From contig NC_135367.1 of the NCBI RefSeq assembly GCF_051622035.1, positions 25,860,001 to 25,924,000 of the forward strand: DNA of 64,000 bases, written 5' to 3'. The translations under genes were made by a program, and so were the position numbers. The notes beneath the pieces were generated by a model that was not told the origin of the DNA, made no database searches, and saw nothing but the letters and a program-made list of their open reading frames with translations. Below, piece after piece: positions 18,310 to 31,800 of the stretch. Position 1 is the stretch's first letter. Every line of letters starts with the position of its first letter. Source of the DNA: Arctopsyche grandis. Taxonomy: Eukaryota; Arthropoda; Insecta; Trichoptera; Hydropsychidae.

Positions 18310-20468
18310 AAGGTCTGTTCATACCTATCCTGCAGCGGTCTCCGTGACGGGCCCGAATGTGAAACGCCTGAAAACGCAAATATCGGAAGGCAAAGTCGAA
18401 AGATAAAAAAAGGGTGCATGGTAAACGGTACATACACCCAGCGCAAAACGAAGCTTATCAGTTGCATCACATGCAAATAACGATATATTTTTAAAGACTA
18501 GGAAAGGAATTTAAAATAACAGTTTTCGTATTATTTTCTACAACTCTTCTTCATCAATATGCAGCAAAAAAAAGCGATTTCGTCAATAGATAACATTATG
18601 AGGGGAATCATTGTATATTTGGAGTAAAAATGATCATTTTTTTTATACATGGAGTAGATTTCATAAATCAAAATATCGATAAAAACGGATTTTTTTTCTT
18701 CTTTTTCAAGCATATCAAGGGGACTTCAAATAATAGTAGGGAATACAAATAAAAATGTTTTTTTTATTTTAATATTTAATGGGACCCCCTTTGTTTTTAA
18801 TAAATAGTTTTATTCGTTTAAGTAGTGATTCATATTATTTTTTTAATAATTCATCACTAATTTCATTGTAGCATACATCATAAATAATGTATTTTAATTA
18901 TTTTATCGTTTTTGGTTTTTTTTCTCTAATTTTTTTGCCTATTTTGCTTCAAATATTTTCGATTATATTTAGATCCGAGCTGTTTCCTGGCCATTCAATG
19001 GAGTTTATACCTAAACTATGTTTAAAACTTGATCGATATTTAAAAAAAAACTAATTGGTGATATACCAATGCATTAAAAATAATTAAAATAATTGTGAAA
19101 ACAATTTGAATAATTTTGAACGATGCGCCGATGCTGAATCATCGTGAAAGACAAGATCCTTAACCATTTCCGGTAAGCCTTCTCATGAAGGAATAACGCT
19201 TTTGTCGATGATTTTTTTATACTCCTGTGAGTTGACTATCCCATCTAGTTTAATGATTGACCGAACACTATACCGTGTGATGGCCCCCAATACCATACCA
19301 TGGCGAATGTTAAACAGTCAGCACTTAGCACGATTCTTTATAGCGTTCGCCTGATTTTCGTCGTACTAGCGCCATCCCATATGATCCAATCAGGTTGAAT
19401 TTGGATTCATCTGAAAAAATAATCGTCTCCCAATCTTGAATTGTCCAATTTTTCTTCTCTTTGGCCCACCAAAGACGAGTATCCTTCATTTTCTTCGCGA
19501 GGAGGGTTTTTTTTTGCACGGCCCGTTAAAATAGACCAAGTTCATTTAGTTTATATTGAACTGTTCTAAGGCTTACTGTTTTTTCCAACTTCAATGAACT
19601 CAGACCTAATTTTTGACGCAGTTTTGAAACTATTTTGAAGTGAAATTCTCTTTAAAATCTGTTCGTCTCGAGAAATCAGTTTTTTGGCATTTTTCCTCTT
19701 TCGACAGGTGTTATGTCCATTGTTTTTTTATACTTCTTAAAAAATATAGTTATTTTAGGTAGAATACGTCCCCGTTCGTCGATAAATTTCCACAAAAGAA
19801 TAATTTTCCTCCCAGAAAGTGACAATTTTTGATTTCTCGGCGATCGACAAAAATTCATATTTTACGCTCAACGCTCACAACACTAAAAAAAGACACGCAC
19901 TACTTGAAAGTCTGGGGGAAAGTGACTTTAAAAGTTTTTGGCAACAATACGTTGAGGTATGCTGAAAACAACTGTAAAAGTATAAAAACAAAATTGCCAG
20001 AAAGTGAGACCCAATAGGGCGAAAAATGGGCCATTCCGGTAAAATTTGTGACTGATAAGCTTCGTTTTGCGCTGGGTGTACTCACTTAATTTGAGCGAGC
20101 AGGATACAACAGGAACAAGAGGAACAGGCTTTTCCTCCCGTATTAATGTGCGCGCGCAGAATGTACCGTTTACCATGCACCCTTTTTTTATCTTTCGACT
20201 TAAGATCTTTCGATTTTCGATCTTTGCCTTCCGATATTTGCGTTTTCGGGCGTTTCACATTCGGGCCCGTGAGGTAGACTCATCCTGCAGGTGTCATGCA
20301 AGTGCGAATAGTATTCTTTGGTACATTCTATATGGACGCGCATGAATACGTAAATGCGCATGCGCGAATGGAGTATAAATACGTCCATATAATGTACCAA
20401 AGAATACTATCCGCACTTGCATGACATCTGCAGGATACGGGGCGTGCTGGATAGGTATGAACAGACCT
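18310..20468 (-). mobile_element. Composite DNA transposon with Tc1-like transposase remnant
   Basis: Inverted arms at 18310-18475 and about 20050-20468 share GGTCTGTTCATACCTATCC, GGGCCCGAATGTGAAACGCC and GCGCAAAACGAAGCTTATCA. Between them the minus strand encodes a decayed Tc1/mariner transposase: MNFCRSPRNQKLSLS (about 19858), IIFSDESKFNLIGS (about 19420), a VFHDDSASAHRSKL stretch (about 19140) and SIEWPGNSSDLNIIEN (about 18990), the last carrying the final catalytic Glu. Several stops break the frame. The right arm is longer because a second palindromic insertion sits at 20283-20437. It is dead but could have been mobilised in trans through its long TIRs. Confidence 0.7.
20283..20437. mobile_element. 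Nested palindromic MITE
   Basis: Inverted arms share CATGCAAGTGCGRATAGTAT and TTGGTACATT, with CCTGCAGRTGTCATGCAAG at both tips. It lies inside the right arm of the 18310-20468 element, and the left arm lacks it. It is therefore younger than that arm. Confidence 0.6.
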
Positions 20469-20589
20469 TTATAGGAGATTTTTATTATTATCGACTAGAT
20501 ATATGAACTTCGCATGTTGATACGGACATACGAGTTCGTACCATCATTTTAGATTTTAAAATTCGTTGTCAAGTATCAGGATCACAAAT

Positions 20590-20878
20590 GATAGAAGATA
20601 TAGATAACCGACTTGCGCTCGCTTCGCATGCGTGTGAAGAGTATATCCGAATTTGTGTGCACGGTAATTGGATTATTAGTCACATTGCGATCGCCTGAAA
20701 GACAATTTTTATCTTGAAAATCGCGAATATGGAATATTTGGCACTCGAATTCTCGTTAGTATGATAGCTATCGTTCGTATGATGGACTTTTCGGCTGCCA
20801 GATGTTCCGTTATAGAGTTTTTAGTGACTTTTGGGCGAGCACTTTTTGACCAATAATCACCGAACCATGTGTACATCT
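20590..20878 (-). mobile_element. MITE with GGTTCGGTGATTA terminus
   Basis: Read on the minus strand this begins GGTTCGGTGATTATTGGTCA and continues with CTATAACGGAACATCTGGCA and GCCGAAAAGTCCATCATAC. The same sequence occurs in + orientation at about 59143-59400. The terminus is shared with the palindromic MITEs near 35.8, 41.8 and 53.8 kb. Confidence 0.55.
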
Positions 20879-21239
20879 ATCTTTTCCGGTAAACGGGTTA
20901 CATCCCAAATTCTAATCGCTATCAGAATAACCGCCGCTACGAAAATCACTCGTGCGGATCACCTGGCGCATGAAAATTCATGACGCTTCGAAAAAACGTC
21001 ACGAATTTTCCTCCTCTCCCTCCTGTTATCAAAAAAATGTATTGCACGTCCAAAAATTTTATATTTTTTATTAAAATAGCCATTTATATTGTCAAGGAAT
21101 TATAAATTTTTTTAGAATGTATTAATTAGGGTTGCCATAACAGTCATTTTGACCCGAATACTTCGGGTTTGGCGGTCGATCTCCGGTCAAATAGTTTCTT
21201 TGGGAGCAAAATTCGGGAATCATTGAAGTAGTTCATCCA

Positions 21240-21765
21240 AACTGATCAGAAAAAAATTACAGTACAAGCTAGAGAAGTATATGAACGTGCTAATAGTTAC
21301 ATACACAAATATTATGATTTTGAAAATAGTTGTTATAAATATTTAGCAGCATTAAACATTAAGAAAAATGATCTGAAATACGACGAAGTTCTGAAAATTG
21401 CATCTGTTTTGAAAATACAAATTAATGAAGATCGATTATATTAAATGACGAAATTAATATTATCAAACAACATATTCATTATTTGAATAATGATTATAAC
21501 TGTCCAAGCACGGACCGGATCTGGGTGACAATTTTTAAAACAGTCGAAAACATAACTGAAATTAAAAAAATAGTACCAAAAGTTGTCCATCCCAATCAGC
21601 AGTGCATTTGTTGAACGCATTTTTTCAATAAAGGAATCCATTTGACATAAGGACAACCATTTTATTCGTCGCGACAAAAATATTTTAAATCAATACATAA
21701 TTTTAATACGGCAATGAAATTTAGGGGGGGGGGGGTCGATTGCTCCCATCGCCCTCCCTCTGGAT
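21240..21765 (+). mobile_element. hAT transposase C-terminal remnant
   Basis: The + strand near 21580-21700 reads as the hAT dimerisation region in pieces: IPISSAFVERIFSIKESI and RRDKNILNQYI. It is followed by a G run and TCTGGATCCGTCC, typical of the tips of such elements. It is heavily decayed, with an in-frame stop and shifts. Confidence 0.55.
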
Positions 21766-21942
21766 CCGTCCTTGGTACGGTCACCTACACAAGCAAACGA
21801 ACTAGCCGCACAATACTTATACAAATTTATTAGCATTTATGAGTTCATTTTTATTTATTTATTGTTATTATTTTTATTCTGTGAATGTGTGTGTGTGTGA
21901 GTGTGCGTTTGCTGTTTAGGTGTGTGTATGTTTTTGTGGTTT

Positions 21943-21994
<52 letters not shown>

Positions 21995-22590
21995 GTGAAC
22001 ATACATACATGTATGTTTACTTGAAGTGTGCGTGCATTCGCATGGTACATTTCAGGTATTGTTTCCTAACGCATGCGCGTTTTATGTGTTCATGCGTTGT
22101 TGTTTATTTTGTACTTGATTATGTACAGTGTGTTTTTTTTTAATAGAACAGTGATGTGCGGTTGTTCTTGTGCGATATTCATGAACAACCGTCTCGTTCT
22201 CAGACGAAAGGGTCTCTTAGACTGTATTCGTTGGGGGGGGTGGTGGCCTCATGTTGAGGGCTTTAAGGGTCAAATTCCTTGACCTTTAAATCAGGCTTAG
22301 ATATACAAATTTATAATTTGGTCCTATTATTTTTCTTGAAACATGTGCCAAAGTCATGTACAAATGTGTGTGGAATAAAGAAAGGTTGTAAAACGAATTT
22401 ATATGGCAATCAGCTGATCGAATGAGACTTATTTAAATTTGCAGATTTTAGAATTGAAAATTCAACGAGCGGGCTCACCGACTGTGACTACGACACTTGC
22501 ACAATGGTTTTGAATAAGCGGAGAGTAATAGTGCACAAACGAAACGAAAAATGAAAAAAGGAATAGGTATAGAGAGTATTAGCGTGTGAA
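21766..22590. other. Intergenic, with (TG)n microsatellite
   Basis: There is a GT-rich tract at 21885-21999, mostly (TG)n at about 21949-21997. The rest is the AT-rich flank upstream of DCAF15. No coding sequence was seen. Confidence 0.5.
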
Positions 22591-22599
22591 TGTTGGCCA

Positions 22600-22860
22600 T
22601 ATGAGCGGCGTTGCGGGCGAGCGGCGAGCGGCGAGCGGCGAGTGGCAACACCGGGTTCAGTTGTCAAACGAAAATTTGAAACAAACATGGAGGCGTCTTC
22701 GGACGAGGAGGCGCCGCTGGGGCGCGGGGCGGGCGCGGGGCGGCGGGGCGCGGCGGGGGCGGCGGCGAGGCTGGCGCGGAGGCAGCGGCCGCCCCCCGCC
22801 GCCTCCAAGCCCCCTTCGCACGGCTTCAGCGCGGCTGCCAAGCTCATGCGGCGCGAGGTT
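22600..22860. promoter_or_regulatory. CpG-rich DCAF15 first-exon region
   Basis: GC content rises sharply here within AT-rich surroundings. Tandem GCGAGCGGC units (about 22617-22640) precede the start codon, and the exon itself is almost all G and C. This suggests an unmethylated CpG-type promoter. No TATA box was seen. Confidence 0.45.
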
Positions 22861-25800
22861 CTCTACCCACCACTACCCACTACCCACTGCTCACTGCTCA
22901 CTGCCCACTGCCCACTACCCACTCCCCACTCCCCACTGCCCACTTCCCTCTACACTACACTCCTCACTGCCCTGATATCTGCGACTCTTCTCTAACCACC
23001 ACCCGATCGCTTCACGCCCTTACACTAGTAGTCGTTCCAACAAATTATACTGTGCGTCCTTGGCTTTTACCCGAATGAAAATCGTTATAAAAATTTAATT
23101 CAAACCTATTTAATTCTTCGATGGATTTTTTGTGCAATTCTATTTTTTTTTTTATTACGATAAGTCACGTTGAATTTGAATGCAATATTTTGGATGAAAA
23201 AATGCACACTAAATTAAAATAATAATTAATGACAAAAATTGTATACAAAAATGCAATCATAAAAACATCATTTTACATTTAATGTTTGTAGTTCATAATC
23301 ATTTTTTAGCTATATATACATATACATATATATTATCAGAAAAAAATTAAATTAATATTTGTTTATTTTTTTTAATTTATTGTGCTGTTAAATCCAAATC
23401 GATTGTTTGAATTGAATTTTAATACCAGTAAATCTACACAGGCTGAAATTCACTTTTTTGCTATCAACACTTCATTATCAGTGACTCGCAGCCGTCACCG
23501 ATTTGATTTAATGAATTTATGTCTTTATACAAACAATAGACATGTCCGGTAGTAATGAAGAAGAAATAAAGATACGTATGAAATTAGGATGGAGTGCATT
23601 TTTTAAATCAAACTTACCACTTTGGCCTGAAGAAAAAAATCTTCTATCAATGTGTTATGCCAGTGATGAAGTATGGATGTGAAACTTGGACATTGAACGC
23701 TAAGTTGTTACACAAAGTCCAAAACGCTCAAAGAAGCTTAGAAGGTAGCATGATTGGCATAACGAAGAAATATAAGAAACGGAATACATGGGTGAAAAGT
23801 ATGACAAATAGTAATAGATATAGTGGATAGAGATATTGAAATGGCAATAGGTGGGCCACGTAGTTAGAAAAATAGACGATAGATAGACAAAAGAAGTGTT
23901 AGAATGGTACCCAAGAGAATGCAAAAGGGTAAAAGAAAGACCGCAGAGAAGATAGGTAGACGAAATTAAGAAAATGTGTGGGGTGAGATGGATGAGAGTT
24001 GCGCAAAACAGAGACGAGTGGAAACATGTTGGAGAGGCCTTTAACATTTCGATTTATAAATAAACAAGCTTCATTTTCATATATATGGCAATTATTCAAT
24101 GCAATTTGTAATTTGAATTGCATTCAATCCTTATCTATATACTATTTCCGCACTCAATTTCCCGTAATATGTGCTATCTACATATATACACAATACGAAC
24201 ATAATCTACAACACCAAAATTATATTATATATTTAACAATCGAACGTAATTCCATTTCAGATATACGGAACATTCTCCGGAAAGCCGACTCAAATCCACA
24301 ATAGGATATTCGAAAAGATACCTCCTCGCTTACGCTTCTCGCTGATGGACATCGTTCCGAATGCATTTTTACGCGATCACATCTTCATGGGATTCACACA
24401 GTGTGGCCAGTTTCTCCTTAGCTTTACCTACCACGTGAACATGATAACCAGAACCGACTTCCGCGAGGGCTTCAACTTCAAGTACGCAACGTCCAATATG
24501 AATGTGTCTTCAATGTGCGTGTGTGTGTGTTAATCGTTTCGATTTCTCTTCAGGTTACACTTCCTGTCGTGGGCTCCCGGCCAGAAAGCCAAACTCGTAC
24601 ATTCTGTGCCTCTATTTGATGACGATTGTGTCGATAATAGGGTCGCCGTGTCCATTGCCCAGTGGAAACACAATCCGTCTCTGCTCGTGGTCTACGGGAT
24701 AGCGTGAGTCTTTTGTCTTCGGAGTGTGTATATATTTTTTTCTTATTTTATTGTAATTTTTTGGTATTCAATGTGGTTTCAGTGAAACTTCGACTGAGCA
24801 TTCGTATTTGAGTGTCATCGGTGTGCCGCGTCTCGGTTGTCGGAAATGCTCCTTGCTTGCGAATTCCAATGAAGGTATATATTGTTTATTTCATACAACA
24901 ACTATTGTACTGTCAATAAACCCCAATTGCATTCCAAATAGCGTTGCATATCAAATATACTGAATATACGTGAGCTTATTGAAAAATGTCTGGAGTTTCA
25001 AACTCCAGCCGTTCTTTGTTTTATAGACTATAAAAAAGCTTTTGACTTTGTGAACTGGGACTATCTGTGGAAAGTTCTACTGGACATGGGAGTCCCCATG
25101 CATCTTGTAAAAATTATATATAACTTGTATAATGATAACAATGCAGTAGTTCGAATCAATTCGCTAAACTCGACAAATTTTCGAGTACAATGTGGAGTAA
25201 GGCAAGGGTGTATATTATCTCCAGACCTATTTAATATATATGGAGAGTATATAATGTGTAGAGCACTGGATGGTTGGAAGGGTGGAGTGTCCATTGGTGG
25301 AAAAAAACTATCCAATCTTCGGTATGCGGATGACACAACGCTCATAGCGAATAATCATGAAGAAATGGCCAAACTGATCCGTCGTGTTGAGACAGAGAGT
25401 AATGTGCTTGGCCTCCAGATAAACCGCCCCAAAACAAAAATTATGATAATTGACCGTCACCAACAGCTCAGCTTTAAACGGTATAGAGGTGGTCGATAAT
25501 TTTGTCTATCTGGGGTCACTCATCTAACAACGGCGGCAGCGAATTGGAAATACGGCGCCGGATTACATTAGCAAAATCGACAATGTCACAACTAACGAAG
25601 ATTTGGAAGAATAGAGCCATTACAACTGCTGTCAAAATCCGACTCGTGAAAAGTCTCGTTTTTTCTGTCTGCCTTTATGGTGTCGAGACGTGGACCATGA
25701 AGGCGGCGGATCGATGAATCGATGCCTTCGAGATATGGTCCTGGAGACGGCTACTGCGCGTGCCTTGGACCGACAAACGCACGAGTGTGTCTATTCTCGA

Positions 25801-28800
25801 AGAATTAAAAATCAAGGATAGACTGTCAACAATATGCCTGAAACGTATATTGCAGTTCTTCGGCCACATTGCACGAAGAGGTGAGGAGAGCCTGGAGCGG
25901 TTGGTTGTGGTTGGTAGCGTCGAAGGCAGAAGAGCCAGAGGCAGATGCCCCGCACGCTGGACTGACCAAGTATCTGCAGCGACGGGCGCTTCCACGGTAG
26001 CAAGTCTTCGCCTGGCCGAATTTAGAACTGAATGGAGGCAGCTGGTTGACCGGACATCATAGTCACGATCCTCAGTGATGAGGGAACCGACAGCAATATC
26101 AAATATGTTTATACAATTTGTATCACTCGCTATTGGAGTGTATGCTTTTATGCTTTTAAGAGCGGAACTGACCGGTAATGGTGTCTCATCCGCGAGATTA
26201 CTTTCAGGATAGGGAATTATAATTGAACAATATTTTTCTGAGAACATTATAATCAAAAAATATATGTGTGTATGTAAGATTTGGTTTCGAATGTGTAGGA
26301 TGGTATGGGTGGAATGTTTGTGTACTACCTAGCTACCTAACTACTACCAAGTACTACCTAACCATAGATGAGACACTTGCCCTATGGCATGCCTGATGTA
26401 AAGGCGTACAATAAACACTGCCTGATCTAGTCCATGTGCATCATTTTGAACCGCATCCTGATCCTTTGTGTATATACTTTTTTCACGTACAAGCTTTCAG
26501 ATAGTATTCTACATATACATATACAAATATTTATTTTATTTTACACATCTGGAGTCACAAATCCAAGATTTGGCCAGCAGAAACCATTGAAATTTGAGCC
26601 CGTGACCTCTCTGTTCAAAGCATTATATGCTAACCGCTAGTCCATTCTGCTGGTTAAGATCAAGATAGATCAATCATAGGATCACCATCTAGAGGTACAT
26701 TTCCAACCTTCCAGTGTACTGATTATGAATTATTTTCTCGGAACACTCGGAAACAGATCTATAAACCTGGACGTGTCCCAGTCTACTCAGACGTATGGCA
26801 GTCCAACTCTATAATCATCATTTACAGTCAATCGTATTGGATGAATCCTTCTGTTTTGCGCAACTCTCATCCATCTCAACCCTCACATTTTTCTAACTTC
26901 ATCCAACGATTTTTCTTGCGGCCTTCCTTTCATCCTTTTATATTCTCTCGGGTACCATTCCAGAACTTATATTGTCCATTTTTCTAGCTCTGTGACACGA
27001 CCATTGCTATTTCAATCTGTTCACTGTCCCCACTATGTCTCTCTCTCTCTACTTTTGTTATATTTTTCTCACCCACATATTCCGTTTTCTATCTCTCTTC
27101 CTTATACCGATACAGCGTTCCATATTTCTTTGTGTAACAATTTGGCGCTCAATGTCCAAGTTTTACATCCATACATCATCACTGGAAACCCTCTTTAATA
27201 TTCTGTATTATTTACTAGTTTATATTTAAAAGTTTAAATCTGAAAACATATTCAAATAGTAGGTAGGATGGTTTAGCCAATTCGATGAGGAACCGCTTCA
27301 ATAATTAAATCAGATAAATTGGTAAACTCATATAGGAAGCGAATGATTTGGAGCCACAAATTTCCACTGCAGAAATATATACTCGGTAATAAATTCTTTT
27401 CAATCGAGGTCAACTCAGAGCTCAAACCCGGCAACATCTCGGTGTTTAGCATTAACGCAAATACCGAGCTATACTGCTGGCTTATTATTCTTATTACTAA
27501 ATAATAACTAATACAGTGTATAGTTCCTTTGCCTATTCAATGTAATGAAAAGTACCCGAAAATGTTCTTGAATGTGAGGAAAGTCTACTGAAAAGCCTCG
27601 AGTTAAAAAAATATATTTTAAAAGTTTCGAATTTGAATATAATAAAGAATAGAAAAATTGTTTATTGATGTAAAATTGATGTATTTTTTTTTTTGCTTTC
27701 AGTTTTAGATTGCGGTGGCAAGAGGTGCATCCAACACAACTTCACCATACACACAAAGTTCTACTGCGCTGCCGAGTCGGCCATCTGCGAACCAGTCATC
27801 CAGCTAGCCTACCATAATCAAATTATCATATACACCGATTTTATCCATATATTAGAAATAGACTTAATTAAACCTGATCAAATTCAAGACGAGAAGGGTC
27901 TCGAGGAGAAGTCGATCAACGAATCTTGCCCCCCGCCAAACATATTTCCAGTTCCTAAAACGTCCCAATCGTCGAACGCCTACGGCTCTTCGGCGCACAC
28001 GGTCATCCAGAGCATCATCGCCGACTTCACCGACATGGAAATGGAGCCGTACGTGAACGTCAAACCGATCCAAGTGCCCGATATGATCAGCCATGAAGTT
28101 TGCATCCAGGCTTTGCGTACGGTGCCACAGCCATCGCCGAGCTGCAGCGAGGTGTACGTCGGAATCGAAGACGGCTGGGACTCGGTGCCATCGCCGAGGA
28201 CGCTGATCAGTCCACCGTTGCGTTCGCCGAGTCGCCGACCCGCCGAAAGCCTGCTGCGGTTCAACGAGATGCATCGAATCGCCGACAAGACGTACGAGTT
28301 CGTCGAAGAGACGGAGCCCAAGTGCGAAAAGCTCAGCTTGTTCCGCAAGCGTCGCCTCGCCGACAAGAAGTATGAGTTCTCCGAAGATAATAGTGAAAAT
28401 ATTGTTCCTTTTAGGGTGCTTCGTAGCAATAGGAAATATTACATAGGGACTTCGAGCAGGGGTCCTCCGAGGAGGGCTAAGTCGCCGCCGTCCGAGGGTG
28501 TGGTATTGAGGGTACATAATCAAATTACGCCGTCTGTGCCGATACACAGTGCCGATATTAAATATGGGCCGGTGATCACTCACATGCCTGTCGCCAGGGA
28601 GACAGTCAACGACACCGAGTATAGGGTCACTGCGATGCAGGAGGACGGCTCGTTGAAGACTATCGCCATACATGACAACTCGTCCAAGACGCTGTCTGAC
28701 TGCACGGTACATCCCCAAGATCCTTACCTCGTCCATTCTGAGAACTCCAAATGTAGTAAACACTTCAAGAGACGCTTCATAGAGAGTGAAGACGATATCA

Positions 28801-31800
28801 CGTCTATTATTACAGACTCGGAAGGTATGATCTTGACCTCGCTATAAAAATTTCGATTAATTAATTACATATAAAAAGTGATTTCATTAGCATGTCATGA
28901 TGCCCTTGAAAATTTTATATATTTTTCAGGGTCATAATTAGAAATCGGATTGTCATTAGGGTAATATAACGGCAATTGTTAAATTCGTAAAAAAAGAATT
29001 ATTGTCCTCACAAGAGAAAAGACCTTTTTTTGGGTGCATTAGTGTCGGGCAGGCATAAAAATTGTTACCGTAGGTTGCTCTCTTTTTGAAAACGGGACAT
29101 TACGACGTACCAAAGCTGGGCTTGGGGACAACGGGATAGGCTACCTAAAAGCGGGACGGTCCAGTTCAGAACGGAACGTACGGTCGCGTTAAGTATACCT
29201 AACTGGGATCCTGAAATCAACCATTTAGGAGCTTAAAAAGGAATGTAGCATCAGTGAGTCATCGCCTGACAGAAAGATTGCTAAAGGATAGGAGTTTTAA
29301 AATATCAAGAACAGTAGTATGGGCAAGATAGGAAAACGGTAGCGTAAGGATTTGATATGTATGGATATAAATTGATAAATAAGTAGATAAATTTGTCTTA
29401 TTATATGTATACTAGTGTTGTACCTGATGACATATCGCATGGGTGTTGGCATATTAAGTTATTCAATAAAAAATAATTAAAAGAAATGTGTCATCGATCA
29501 TGTGTTCGATCCCCACACGGTCGAATTTTTTTCAAATATATTTAATATTTATATTTAATTTTTTAAAAATGGTAAAAATAACTACCTACCTACATATAAA
29601 CAATATAAAACAGCAATAGAAAAATTAATTAATTAAATAAATTCTCTGCCAAGCGGAAACATTAGTAGCGATCAGTATATATAGAAGTTTTTTATTTTGT
29701 TATTGTGTTCTTATATACGTTTTGGCAGTGGTTTAGCTGTGACGTATATATGTATGTCGAATCGAAACGCCTATTATAGTAAGGCGAGCGTTATCTCAGA
29801 CAGACAGACGCACAGACGGAATAGCGATATTATATACATATATGATACAAAATTTAAAGGGCATCTTTACATGGTCAAATTAACGAGTCACTTTTTAAGT
29901 TAGATCCTATATGTTTAGGTATATGTATATTTCATACGTCTTATAATGTGAAATATACATACATAACAAATGTCTTTGTGTTTATTTTTTTAGACGATTG
30001 TATATCTGGCTACCATGTAGCTTTGCCTTTAGTCGCCCACGGTGCAGGCTACGCACCCCTACAGCCCGTTTCTATGGGTGCGTGGGACAGGATGCGTACG
30101 GGAACTCCCGTCCTGCAAGCCTCGCAGAGATCTTTAGATATCGAATTGCTTTGCAACGAAGTCTGTCTCCGACTGTGTCGCCTTCACAAAAAGAAATTCA
30201 TCTATTGCTTCGACTGGGGATGCCACGTCATCAACGTTTGCCAATCCAGCGGCTGCATTTGTGGCGTAAGTACATATAATTGCTCGGTTATTCTGCAACC
30301 CCTTGTCTTCTCGCGTGTTAGAAGTAAGCTAGAGTATAATGCGGTTGTGTCGAATCCACATGAAGCAAATTATTCTCTTATGATCGAAAAAGTGCCAAAA
30401 GCATGTCTTCGTTTTTTCTATAAGAAAGAGTTTGGGTACTACTCACATCTCTACCCTACTCCTTTCCTTTTGGTCATGCTTGGGTATAATTCCCTTGAAC
30501 TTCGGAGAAATTTCACATTAATTCGTTTCGTTCTCTAACTACTGCGTGGTAATACGTCATGCCCGTTGTTGCTGGACCAGTTCGGACTTTATGTCCCTAA
30601 TAACTATGTATGTGCGTGGTAGACATCATCATTTGATGGTTGTACCTCCTGCTCGCACAGTCCTTTTTCGAATGGCTCCTATTCCAAGAGCTGTTCTCGA
30701 CTTCTCAATGACATCGTTGCTGCTGTGCCTGAATGCGATATTTTCCACCTTGGGGAGCGTAGATTATCGGATATTATTTTAACATATTTGTCTGGTAAGC
30801 TGCGCTCATCATTATTTTCTTGATTTGAATGTGATGTATGAGGAGTGGAGTCTTAATCTACTCTCTTTCGTTTGGGCCTCGCTGTGATTTTTTTCCCTTA
30901 TGTACATTTTCACGTACTTTTTTTTCTTTTGTTTTATAGTATTTTTCTGCCTTTACCTTTTATTTCTTTTTAATCTATGAATTATTACTATTATTATTAT
31001 GGTTTTTATTTTTCTCTTATTTTCTTATGGAGGCCATTGTGGCGCATTTGGTTCTTCCTGTGTAATTCTACAATGGTCCAAACTAATGTTTAAATAAATA
31101 TTATACTCACTTTATATTCAACTAGTTGTTTTACCCGGCTTCGCTCAGTATTTGTAATATAAACAGCTTAAACATTGCGACTCTAATAGTAAAATATTCA
31201 TTTTTTTTATTTATTAAATTTGTTTGAATCGAAAAAAATATATATCGAATCGTCGTCATAGAAAGTTTGTTTTGTTTACAATGTTCCCAACCAAAAAAAT
31301 ACTTTCGAACAAACATACATACTTACATAGAAAGTCTCTTTCGAAATTATATATTAGATGTGAAACTAAGAATAGGAGGTGCTACTTTAGTATGTGGTCT
31401 ACCTTAGCATGCGATCTACCTTTGAATCGCAGTCGACTATTTTTTTTTAATTTGTATCGTAGCAACGAAATGTTTATTGTAATTTTTGTTTTTTCCTGCC
31501 GCCCCATAATGTTGTTGAAGCATTTCTATCAAAATATCGTCGGCAGATGCATATCTCTCAACCAAATCTTAAATGAATAGGGCCAACCTTAACTTAACCT
31601 AACCTTTAAATAAATGGATGTTGGTTGCTAAGATATGTTTATTTGTTGTGAAAATATTGATGAAATAAAACTTAAAAAAAAAAACATATCTTAGCAGCCA
31701 ACAACTATTTGTTTAAAGGTTAGGTTAAGTTAAGGTTGGCCCTATTCATTTAAGATTAGGCTATCTGGGTCGGTATTATTCAGTCTCAGTGTCACACGCG

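Noticed and set aside
22642-22687. Earlier start for DCAF15 at 22642
   Set aside because: That codon is GTG; the ATG at 22687 has a strong Kozak context.
27864-28763. A 299-codon open frame antisense to the large DCAF15 exon
   Set aside because: It mirrors a GC-richer coding exon and has no recognisable domain; the sense strand splices in phase with a known family.
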